Part shown: piece after piece, positions 1 through 6,198 of the stretch
Layout: each line of letters starts with the position of its first letter
Position numbering within the stretch: the first letter of the stretch is position 1
Assembly (NCBI GenBank): GCA_964523375.1
Contig: CAZFYG010000029.1
Location: forward strand, 1-6,647
Direction of reading: 5' to 3'
DNA: 6,647 nucleotides
From: CAJQGY01 sp964523375
Lineage (GTDB): Bacteria; Pseudomonadota; Gammaproteobacteria; Magnimaribacterales; D2472
The notes under the pieces: generated by a model
Told to the model about the DNA's origin: nothing
Databases searched by the model: none
Seen by the model: only the letters and a program-made list of their open reading frames with translations
Program-made: the position numbers and the translations under genes

Positions 1-48
1 GGAACGCGATTTTGAATCGCGCGCGTCTACCAATTCCGCCAATAGGGC
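1..48 (-). tRNA. tRNA-Leu (anticodon CAA), 5' portion, cut by window edge
   Basis: Read on the minus strand, the sequence starts GCCCTATTGGCGGAATTGG, the acceptor and D-arm pattern of a bacterial leucine tRNA. U8, the D-loop GG and a five-pair anticodon stem (CGCGA/TCGCG) are present. The seven-base loop is TTCAAAA, which puts the anticodon CAA at positions 12-14, so it reads UUG leucine codons. Only the start of the variable arm is inside the window; the T arm and 3' acceptor strand lie beyond position 1. The gene is divergent from queA. It is not a queuosine substrate, because its wobble base is C rather than G. Confidence 0.93.
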
Positions 49-57
49 ACGGTAGGC

Positions 58-85
58 ATTGTAGCTAACTATTATCTCTTTTAAA
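58..85 (-). promoter_or_regulatory. Candidate promoter of tRNA-Leu
   Basis: On the minus strand a TACAAT hexamer (58-63) lies 9 bp before the mature tRNA 5' end. A TTTAAA (80-85) lies 16 bp further upstream and matches four of six -35 consensus positions. The spacing would give a very short 5' leader. In such AT-rich DNA the -35 match is weak evidence; the -10 and its position are the stronger part. Confidence 0.45.
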
Positions 86-87
86 AT
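59..87 (+). promoter_or_regulatory. Candidate promoter of the queA operon
   Basis: TAAAAT at 82-87 matches five of six -10 positions. It is preceded by a 17-bp spacer and a weak TTGTAG (59-64). The predicted transcription start is about 94-97, at or next to the queA ATG, so the mRNA would be leaderless or nearly so. An alternative -10, TATTAT at 70-75, would give a short leader but has no recognisable -35. These boxes lie almost exactly on those proposed for the opposing tRNA gene. Confidence 0.4.
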
Positions 88-96
88 CACCTTCTT

Positions 97-1116
97 ATGA
101 AAACAATCGATTTTGACTATCATCTTCCTGAAGAGCTCATTGCTAACTATCCTATGCATGAGAGAAGCTCAAGCAGGTTGCTTGTAAGCAAGGAGTGTCT
201 TTCTCACAAAAAGTTTAAAGATATTATTGATTTTATTGATGAGGGGGACTTACTAATTCTTAACAATACCTCTGTTATACCAGCAAGAATTTTCGGAAAG
301 AAGAAGTCAGGTGGCTCCATTGAAGTTATGCTTGAGAGGCTTATGGAGAACAATGAGGCGCTTGTTCAAATTAGGTCAGGCAGGAGTCCAAAAGTAGGCT
401 CAGACCTTTTTGTTGATAAATACAAAATAAAGGTGATTGATAGAAAAGAAAATTTTTTTATTATCAAATTTAATGATGATCCTCTTATGGTTTTTAATGA
501 AATAGGTCATGTTCCACTTCCTCCCTATATTAAACGAACAGACGAGGAGATAGATCAAGAAAGGTATGCGACTGTTTATGAGGATAAGAAGTTGCAGGAA
601 TCCGTTGCTGCACCAACCGCAGGTCTTCACTTTGATGAAAAATTACTTAATGAGTTAAAAAACAAAGGAGTACAAATTGGGAAGGTTAATCTTAGTGTAG
701 GAGCAGGAACTTTCCAGCCTGTTAAGGTGGACAATATAGAAGACCATGATATTCACAGTGAATACCTAGAAGTTAAACCTGAAATAATAGACCTCATTGA
801 ATCCACAAAGGCAGCTGGCAAGAAGGTTATAGCTGTTGGAACCACTGCAACTCGAGCGATTGAGACAGCATACTTAGACACATCGTACAAAGGTTACAAA
901 GGGTACACCAAACTTTTTATTACCCCTGGCTACAAGTACAAAGTTATAGATAAGTTAATTACTAACTTCCACCTTCCTCAATCGTCGTTGTTAATGTTAG
1001 TTGCAGCCTTTATAGGATATGAAAAGATGAAAGAAATCTATAAGATAGCGGTTGATGAAAAATATCGCTTCCTGTCATACGGGGATGCAATGCTATTAGA
1101 AAAAAATGAAATTTAA
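97..1116 (+). CDS. queA: S-adenosylmethionine:tRNA ribosyltransferase-isomerase (queuosine synthesis)
   Basis: QueA transfers and isomerises the ribosyl group of S-adenosylmethionine onto preQ1 at position 34 of tRNA, giving epoxyqueuosine; it acts in the cytoplasm after Tgt. The 339 residues are slightly shorter than E. coli QueA (about 356), with the loss mainly in a variable loop and at the C terminus. Family signatures run the full length: ELIANYPMHERSSSRLLV (13-30), IGHVPLPPYI (136-145), VAAPTAGLHFDE (170-181), VGAGTFQPVKVD (201-212), HSEYLEV (220-226), VGTTATRAIE (247-256), ITNFHLPQSSLLMLVAAF (288-305) and YRFLSYGDAM (323-332). The ATG matches the usual N terminus, but no Shine-Dalgarno precedes it. 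Three positions look atypical compared with the E. coli protein: Ser59 (usually Arg in NNTRVIPAR), Glu168 (usually Gly) and Ser200 (usually His). It is the first gene of the operon and overlaps tgt by 11 bp. Confidence 0.97.
   Translation: MKTIDFDYHLPEELIANYPMHERSSSRLLVSKECLSHKKFKDIIDFIDEGDLLILNNTSVIPARIFGKKKSGGSIEVMLERLMENNEALVQIRSGRSPKVGSDLFVDKYKIKVIDRKENFFIIKFNDDPLMVFNEIGHVPLPPYIKRTDEEIDQERYATVYEDKKLQESVAAPTAGLHFDEKLLNELKNKGVQIGKVNLSVGAGTFQPVKVDNIEDHDIHSEYLEVKPEIIDLIESTKAAGKKVIAVGTTATRAIETAYLDTSYKGYKGYTKLFITPGYKYKVIDKLITNFHLPQSSLLMLVAAFIGYEKMKEIYKIAVDEKYRFLSYGDAMLLEKNEI
886..903 (+). repeat. Tandem 9-bp repeat inside queA
   Basis: TACAAAGGT is followed directly by TACAAAGGG, encoding Tyr-Lys-Gly twice (residues 264-269) and followed by another Tyr. 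It sits in the variable linker between the VGTTATRAIE and KLFITPGYKYK motifs, where E. coli QueA has a longer, unrelated loop. The reading frame is kept. It looks like a small slippage duplication without functional meaning. Confidence 0.6.
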
Positions 1117-2221
1117 AGTTACCAATAAATCAGACTTCGCAAGAAGAGCTGAGTTGACATTTCCAAGAGGAAAAATTCAAACACCGGCCTTCATGCCAGT
1201 AGGAACTAATGGAACCGTAAAAGGAATGACAGTTGATGATCTAAAGTCCACTGGAGCTGAAATTATTTTAGGTAACACCTATCACCTTATGCTCAGGCCA
1301 GGTGATGAGGCAATAAGAGATCTCGGAGGTCTGCATAAATTTGCCAATTGGGATAGACCAATACTTACAGATTCAGGCGGCTTCCAGGTATGGAGTCTTG
1401 GAGATTTAGTAAAAATTACAGAAGAGGGCGTTAAATTTAGCTCACCCTATGATGGAAGAAAAATCTTTATGACACCCGAGGATTCAATTCAGATTCAAGA
1501 GAATCTCGGGTCAGATATAGTTATGGCATTCGATGAATGCACCGACTATCCATCAACTCATGATGATGCAAAGCAGTCCATGGAGCTGTCTATGCGATGG
1601 GCTAAGAGATGTAAGGATGCACACAAATCCTCATCTGCACTTTTTGGGATTGTTCAAGGTGGTATGCATGAGGATTTAAGAGAGGAGTCCCTTAACAAAA
1701 TTATTGATATAGGCTTTGATGGAATTGCATTGGGTGGCCTAAGTGTTGGTGAGTCAAAAGAAGAGAAAACAAGGATACTTGATTTTATGTCAGATAAACT
1801 TCCCTCAGACAAGCCTCACTACTTGATGGGGGTTGGAAAACCAGAGGATATAGTTGAGGCAGTTAGGTATGGAATAGACATGTTCGATTGTGTTCTTCCG
1901 ACAAGAAATGCAAGAAATGGCCAGCTCATAACCTCTACAGGTGTAGTAAATATAAGAAATGCACCATATAAAATGGATGAGGGCCCTGTAGATGAGAATT
2001 GCGACTGCAAGGTCTGCAAGAACTATAGCCGAGCCTATCTGAATCATTTAGATAGAACCAACGAGATGCTTGGAAGCATATTATCAAGCTACCATAATAT
2101 TTATTACTACCAATCACTAATGAGGGATATAAGGGAGTCGCTAGAGAACAATGTATTCGCGAAATTTGTAAAAGACTTCTATAATATGCGGAATTTAGAA
2201 ATGCCCGATGGGCCACTATAG
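1106..2221 (+). CDS. tgt: Queuine tRNA-ribosyltransferase (tRNA-guanine transglycosylase)
   Basis: Tgt exchanges the wobble guanine of GUN-anticodon tRNAs (Tyr, His, Asn, Asp) for preQ1, the step before QueA. The 371 residues match the family length (E. coli 375) and align throughout. Visible sites: ILTDSGGFQVWSL (86-98) with the general acid/base Asp89; FDEC (142-145) with base-recognition Asp143; GIVQGG (181-186); LGGLSVGE (209-216); MGVGKPED (241-248); and MFDCVLPTRNARNG (259-272) with nucleophile Asp261. The zinc site is complete: Cys299, Cys301, Cys304 and His330. No key residue is missing. The ATG lies within the last 11 bp of queA, with only a weak purine run before it, so translation is probably coupled to queA. 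The stop codon overlaps the yajC ribosome binding site. Confidence 0.98.
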   Translation: MKFKVTNKSDFARRAELTFPRGKIQTPAFMPVGTNGTVKGMTVDDLKSTGAEIILGNTYHLMLRPGDEAIRDLGGLHKFANWDRPILTDSGGFQVWSLGDLVKITEEGVKFSSPYDGRKIFMTPEDSIQIQENLGSDIVMAFDECTDYPSTHDDAKQSMELSMRWAKRCKDAHKSSSALFGIVQGGMHEDLREESLNKIIDIGFDGIALGGLSVGESKEEKTRILDFMSDKLPSDKPHYLMGVGKPEDIVEAVRYGIDMFDCVLPTRNARNGQLITSTGVVNIRNAPYKMDEGPVDENCDCKVCKNYSRAYLNHLDRTNEMLGSILSSYHNIYYYQSLMRDIRESLENNVFAKFVKDFYNMRNLEMPDGPL

Positions 2222-2224
2222 GAG
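2220..2224 (+). promoter_or_regulatory. Ribosome binding site of yajC
   Basis: AGGAG lies five bases before the yajC ATG and shares two bases with the tgt TAG stop. It is the clearest Shine-Dalgarno in the window. Its overlap with the upstream stop codon suggests reinitiation or coupling between tgt and yajC. Confidence 0.75.
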
Positions 2225-2229
2225 CTAAT

Positions 2230-2583
2230 ATGAATTATACAAAATACTTACTTGCTTTCAGTTTGATGCCTAATGTTGTTTTAGCTCAATCTCAGCAGCC
2301 ACCTTCAGCCTATGGTCCTCTTATCATGTTCCTTGGCTTCTTTATATTGATCTACTTTTTAATGATCAGACCACAGAATAAGCGACAAAAGGAGCTTCTC
2401 AATATGGTTTCTGCTTTAGAGAAGGGCGATGAAATTATTACAGCCAGTGGGCTAATTGGAAAAGTTAAAGAAATCAAAGGTGCTTATGTCACCCTAGAAG
2501 TTGGCGAAAACCTTGTATTAAAATTTCAAAAATCTGCAGTCTCAAGTGTTCTTCCTAAAGGAACAGTAGATTCAATTAAGTAA
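2230..2583 (+). CDS. yajC: Sec translocase accessory subunit YajC
   Basis: YajC is a small inner-membrane protein that associates with SecD and SecF in the holotranslocon; it is usually dispensable. The 117 residues are close to the E. coli length of about 110. A hydrophobic N-terminal stretch (about 6-19, ending VVLAQ) is followed by the single strong membrane segment (about 29-46). Next comes the family motif IRPQNKRQKE (46-55) at the cytoplasmic boundary, then the soluble domain with LEKGDEIITASGLIGKV (63-79). The start is supported by AGGAG at a 5-bp spacing. The first hydrophobic stretch resembles a signal peptide, but YajC homologues often have such an extension before the real anchor. 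The gene lies 8 bp after tgt and 9 bp before secD. Confidence 0.96.
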   Translation: MNYTKYLLAFSLMPNVVLAQSQQPPSAYGPLIMFLGFFILIYFLMIRPQNKRQKELLNMVSALEKGDEIITASGLIGKVKEIKGAYVTLEVGENLVLKFQKSAVSSVLPKGTVDSIK

Positions 2584-2592
2584 TTAAAGATA

Positions 2593-4452
2593 GTGAATAA
2601 AAACTCAGCCTTAAGAATTATTACAATATCACTAGTTCTTCTAGTGGGCTGCCTTTATGCACTTCCAAATCTCTATCCCACACAGCCTGCAATTCAGATT
2701 GCGTATACTGACTCAGGGAAGTCAGCTGATCAATTCTTATTAGATAAAGCTGAATCAATACTTGATAACGAGACATCAGGTTATGAAGAAATATTCTTAA
2801 GAGACAATAAGATTGTTATTAAATTTAATACCCTAGATCAGCAACTTGAATCAAAAACAGCCCTTCAAAACAAGTTATTAGATCAAGCTATAATTGCTCT
2901 TAACTTGGAACCAACCACACCGGCTTGGTTAAAGGATATCGGTGGCAAGCCCGTGAAGCTTGGTCTAGATCTTTCTGGGGGAGTTCATTTCTTGCTGGAA
3001 GTTGATATTGATTCTGCGTTACAAGCTAGACTTGAGGTTCTTCTAGATAACTATAGAAAGAGTTTCAGAGAAGACAAGCTTAAGATTGCAAACTCATCAG
3101 TTAATGATCTTGCTCTTTCATTTGAATTCAGAGATACAGAAAGCTATAACGAAGCACTAAGAGCTTATAGAAATGATAGCATCGGGATCAATGGTGGTAT
3201 CCAGTACATTATTACAGAGAGACCAAGCAGAAAAACATTACTGCTGAAGTTCTCTGATGTCGCTATTAAAGACATTCGCGACTATGCAGTAGGACAAAAC
3301 CTCACAACACTCAGAAACAGAGTTAACGAGCTTGGTGTCTCAGAGCCAGTTGTTCAAAGGCAAGGAGCAAACAGGATTGTGGTCCAGCTCCCTGGTGTTC
3401 AGGATCCAACAGCGGCTAAAAAAATTATTGGTAAAACTGCTAATTTAGAGTTTAGGCTAGAGGCAAACTCAAGAACGTCTCCCCTTAGAAAAGAAGAATT
3501 TAACTTTAAAAACAACGACTACAGAACAGCATTCCTTGAAAGAGCAGTTGTTGTAAGTGGTGACCGAGTCACTAATGCAAGTACAGGCTTTGATGAGAGT
3601 GGATTCTCTCAAGTAAATATTACTCTCGATATGCAGGGCGGAAGAGCTATGCAGAAAGCGACATCTGGAAATATAGGTAGAGGCCTGGGTGTTTTATTTG
3701 TTGAGCAAAAATCCAAATCGGAGTTAGTTGTTGATGAGCTTGGCAATAAAGTGATTGAGCAAACTTCATACATAGAAAAAAATATTATAAGCCTGGCAAC
3801 CATTCAGGCTGTTCTTGGAACAGGTTTTAGAATAACTGGAGTTGGTTCTCCACAAGAGGCAAGTGAATTGGCGTTGCTATTGAGAGCAGGAGCGCTTGCA
3901 GCACCAATGAAGTTCGTTGAAGAAAGAACTGTAGGGCCAAGCCTTGGTAAAGAAAATATAGAGCTTGGAATGACATCTATTCTAATTGGCTTCTCTCTTG
4001 TTATCTTATTTATGGCTCTTTACTACAAGGTATTTGGTCTAGCTGCAAATGTGTCATTGGTAATAAATTTAGTACTAATTACAGGAATCATGTCCTTGCT
4101 TGGGGCTAGCTTAACGCTTCCAGGAATAGCAGGTATCGTTCTAACTGTTGGCATGGCCGTTGATGCAAACGTGCTTATCTTTTCAAGAATTCGAGAGGAA
4201 CTTAAAGAAAAGGATCCTCAATCAGCTATTCATGACGGCTTCTCAAGAGCCTTTGTAACTATCTTTGATGCCAATGTTACAACTCTTATAGCAGCACTAA
4301 TCTTATATGTCATTGGAACTGGGCCTGTTAAGGGCTTTGCAATTACTTTATCAATAGGCATTATCACCTCAATGTTTACTGCGATCATGTGCACAAGAGC
4401 CATGGTTAATTTGATCTATGGTAATAAGAACATTAAGGAATTAAAAATATAA
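2593..4452 (+). CDS. secD: Protein translocase subunit SecD
   Basis: SecD pairs with SecF to form an RND-type, proton-driven motor that pulls proteins from SecYEG into the periplasm. The 619 residues match E. coli SecD (615). Membrane segment 1 (about 7-25) is followed by a large periplasmic region holding KLGLDLSGGVHFLLEVD (122-138), LRNRVNELGVSEPVVQRQG (240-258) and VVQLPGVQDP (263-272). The C-terminal half has five membrane segments (about 456-610), with the proton-pathway Asp524 in VGMAVDANVLIF (519-530) and FDANVTTLI (558-566). The start is GTG; it is favoured because the first residues align with the E. coli N terminus (both have LYALPNL) and no in-frame ATG lies nearby. The Shine-Dalgarno is weak (AAAGA), so coupling to yajC is likely. 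Position 531 is Ser, where a Glu is usual before RI(R/K)EEL. Confidence 0.98.
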   Translation: MNKNSALRIITISLVLLVGCLYALPNLYPTQPAIQIAYTDSGKSADQFLLDKAESILDNETSGYEEIFLRDNKIVIKFNTLDQQLESKTALQNKLLDQAIIALNLEPTTPAWLKDIGGKPVKLGLDLSGGVHFLLEVDIDSALQARLEVLLDNYRKSFREDKLKIANSSVNDLALSFEFRDTESYNEALRAYRNDSIGINGGIQYIITERPSRKTLLLKFSDVAIKDIRDYAVGQNLTTLRNRVNELGVSEPVVQRQGANRIVVQLPGVQDPTAAKKIIGKTANLEFRLEANSRTSPLRKEEFNFKNNDYRTAFLERAVVVSGDRVTNASTGFDESGFSQVNITLDMQGGRAMQKATSGNIGRGLGVLFVEQKSKSELVVDELGNKVIEQTSYIEKNIISLATIQAVLGTGFRITGVGSPQEASELALLLRAGALAAPMKFVEERTVGPSLGKENIELGMTSILIGFSLVILFMALYYKVFGLAANVSLVINLVLITGIMSLLGASLTLPGIAGIVLTVGMAVDANVLIFSRIREELKEKDPQSAIHDGFSRAFVTIFDANVTTLIAALILYVIGTGPVKGFAITLSIGIITSMFTAIMCTRAMVNLIYGNKNIKELKI

Positions 4453-5366
4453 TGAACAACAATATTCCATTCATGAAGTTCAGGAAGATTGCTGCGATGG
4501 CATCTATTGTATTATTTTCATTATCAGTTCTTTCCCTTTCCTTCAAAGGCTTGAGCTTAGGCTTGGACTTCAGTGGTGGCACCTTAATAGAAGTTACTTA
4601 TGAAGAGGCAGTCCAACTTGAAGAAATAAGAAATATTCTTATAGAAAATGATTTCGATGACTCTCAAGTTGTTAACTTTGGATCAAACCTAGATGTCCTC
4701 ATTAAGGTAGCTGATCAAAATGGTAACAGTAGTATTGGTGAAAGCATCTTTAATTTATTAGAAGATAATGGCTTTAAAGGCGAGCTTAAAAGGGTTGAGT
4801 TTGTTGGGCCTCAAGTCGGTTCTGAGTTAAGAGACCAGGGTGGTCTTGGTATGCTAGTGGCTTTGTTCATGATCCTTATGTATGTTGCATTTAGATTCCA
4901 GTACAAGTTTGCTCTTGGTGCCGTAACTGCTCTTGGTCATGACGTCGTCATTATTTTAGGGTTCTTTTCATTATTCTCATGGGACTTCGATTTAACGGTT
5001 TTAGCAGCTCTTCTTGCTGTTATAGGTTACTCGCTCAACGACACCATCGTTGTATCTGACAGAATTAGAGAAAACTTCAGATCTGAAAGGGTTTTAGGTC
5101 CGCAGGACCTTATAGATCTTTCCTTGAATCAAACGCTTGGAAGAACCATAGTCACATCATTAACTACATTGCTTGTTTTATTTGCTTTATTTATTTTTGG
5201 TGGAGAACTAATTAAGGGATTCAGCTTAGCTCTAATACTTGGTGTTATGGTTGGTACCTATTCTTCAATTTATGTTGTTGCGAACATGCTTATGTCGCTA
5301 TCAATAACTCAAGAGGATTTAGCAGTACCTGAGCCTGAAGGCGCAGATTTCGACGAGCTTCCTTAG
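4452..5366 (+). CDS. secF: Protein translocase subunit SecF
   Basis: SecF is the partner of SecD in the proton-driven translocation motor. The 304 residues are slightly shorter than E. coli SecF (323). Membrane segment 1 (about 13-30) is followed by LGLDFSGGTLIEV (36-48), a small periplasmic domain and EFVGPQVGSEL (116-126). Five further membrane segments span about 130-285. Asp197 in GYSLNDTIVVSDRIRENFR (192-210) and Arg231 in LGRTI are 34 residues apart, the spacing of the proton-path pair Asp213/Arg247 of E. coli, so the motor residues appear intact. The ATG overlaps the secD stop (TAATG), with AAGGA 12 bp upstream, which is rather far; coupling to secD is expected. Met8 is a possible but less likely start. 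The last 4 bp overlap the end of suhB on the other strand. Confidence 0.98.
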   Translation: MNNNIPFMKFRKIAAMASIVLFSLSVLSLSFKGLSLGLDFSGGTLIEVTYEEAVQLEEIRNILIENDFDDSQVVNFGSNLDVLIKVADQNGNSSIGESIFNLLEDNGFKGELKRVEFVGPQVGSELRDQGGLGMLVALFMILMYVAFRFQYKFALGAVTALGHDVVIILGFFSLFSWDFDLTVLAALLAVIGYSLNDTIVVSDRIRENFRSERVLGPQDLIDLSLNQTLGRTIVTSLTTLLVLFALFIFGGELIKGFSLALILGVMVGTYSSIYVVANMLMSLSITQEDLAVPEPEGADFDELP

Positions 5367-6163
5367 TATTTTTCGAAGTAGGGCTTAACTGATTTAAGTA
5401 TAGCTTTATAGCACTTCGGAGTAGCACATATAAAATGATCGCCATCTAAGTATTTTGGGTCACCATTAAAATCACTTATTAGCGCTCCTGACTCTCTTGC
5501 AATCAATAAGCCTGCTGCAACATCCCAAAGCTCAACACCATGAGCCCAGTAGCCATCTAGCCTTCCTGTTGCTAAATAGCAAAGATCAAGCGCAATAGAT
5601 CCAGAGTTTCTCATCTCAAGGTCTTGATTGAAGAGCTCTTTGTAGCTTTTACTAAATTCATAACCATAGCCAGGTGAGCTCACACTCGAGGTTGCAAAGC
5701 TTAACATTGAACCAACAATGCCTTGCTGCTTGCTTACTCTAATTTTTCCGTTGTCCAGAGTTGCTCCAGCACCTTTTTGGGCTGAAAACTCTTCTCTTCT
5801 AATGGGATCAATAACAACAGCTGTAACGGGCTTTTCATCCATTAGGCAAGATAGAGATAAACAAAAATGCGGATAGCCATTCATGAAATTCTCTTCACCG
5901 TCTATAGCCTTTAGTACCCATGTAATATTGGAGTTGTTAATCTCCGAGCCCGTCTCGGCTCCAAGAAAATTATCCTCTGGGTAGAATCTTTTAATCTCTT
6001 CTAGAACTATTCCCTCAACTCTTCTGTTAATAGCCTGAAGGTATCCATCTGGAGAACCTTTGGAGGCATCCAAGCTATGAACTTTTTTCACAGCAAATTC
6101 CAGTTCAGCCGCACCTTTTCGAGCTGCAAGTTGAGTAACATTAAATAAAGCTTGTATTGACAT
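5363..6163 (-). CDS. suhB: SuhB-like inositol monophosphatase family protein with degenerate active site
   Basis: SuhB of E. coli hydrolyses inositol-1-phosphate and, separately, binds NusA in the antitermination complex on rRNA operons. This 266-residue homologue matches the family length (267) and keeps fold motifs such as AVVIDPIRREEF (115-126), SGSIALDLCYLATGRLDGYW (187-206) and LWDVAAGLLIARESGALISDF (212-232). The active site is altered. In the metal motif, WVIDPLDGTTNF of E. coli reads WVLKAIDGEENF (82-93), so the first Asp is Lys85 and Thr-Thr is Glu90-Glu91. The metal Glu of TEES is Ala69, the Asp matching human Asp47 is Asn46, and the substrate Glu (human Glu213) is Ala207. Only Asp88 and Asp214 remain. 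The start at 6163 is chosen by alignment with the E. coli N terminus; the frame stays open 39 codons further upstream, but that part overlaps trmJ and has no family similarity. Family and position: high confidence. Loss of phosphatase activity: inferred. Confidence 0.93.
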   Translation of the reverse strand: MSIQALFNVTQLAARKGAAELEFAVKKVHSLDASKGSPDGYLQAINRRVEGIVLEEIKRFYPEDNFLGAETGSEINNSNITWVLKAIDGEENFMNGYPHFCLSLSCLMDEKPVTAVVIDPIRREEFSAQKGAGATLDNGKIRVSKQQGIVGSMLSFATSSVSSPGYGYEFSKSYKELFNQDLEMRNSGSIALDLCYLATGRLDGYWAHGVELWDVAAGLLIARESGALISDFNGDPKYLDGDHFICATPKCYKAILKSVKPYFEKY

Positions 6164-6169
6164 GTCGCT

Positions 6170-6175
6170 ATTGTA
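6170..6175 (-). promoter_or_regulatory. Candidate -10 box of suhB
   Basis: On the minus strand TACAAT (five of six consensus positions) ends six bases before the chosen suhB ATG, so the predicted transcription start is the ATG itself. No convincing -35 is seen; the hexamer 17 bp upstream reads GGCACT. No Shine-Dalgarno lies between the box and the start codon. Confidence 0.4.
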
Positions 6176-6183
6176 ATGGAAAG

Positions 6184-6192
6184 TGGGATAAT
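6184..6192 (+). promoter_or_regulatory. Candidate extended -10 box of trmJ
   Basis: TGGGATAAT is an extended -10 (TGn followed by GATAAT, five of six positions). It ends six bases before the trmJ ATG, placing the predicted transcription start at the ATG. The -35 region is poor, which an extended -10 can compensate for. It lies 11 bp from the opposing suhB -10 box, so two polymerases could not occupy both at once. Confidence 0.45.
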
Positions 6193-6198
6193 AGTGCC

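Noticed and set aside
1805..2216. Open minus-strand frames antisense to tgt, and similar ones inside queA and secD
   Set aside because: They have no recognisable domains or start signals and lie opposite strongly conserved coding sequence.
2641..2652. Lipobox-like LVGC at SecD residues 17-20
   Set aside because: It lies inside the first membrane segment at a place where E. coli SecD has an ordinary hydrophobic residue; SecD is not a lipoprotein and needs this segment.
5411..5425. Small hairpin with a TCGG loop in the suhB coding end, considered as a terminator for secF
   Set aside because: The stem is only about five pairs with a bulge, and no T-tract follows on either strand.
6157..6162. 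Perfect TTGACA hexamer on the plus strand upstream of trmJ
   Set aside because: It is 24 bp from the GATAAT box, too far for a normal sigma-70 spacer, and no -10 lies 16-18 bp downstream. It overlaps the suhB start codon and is probably chance.
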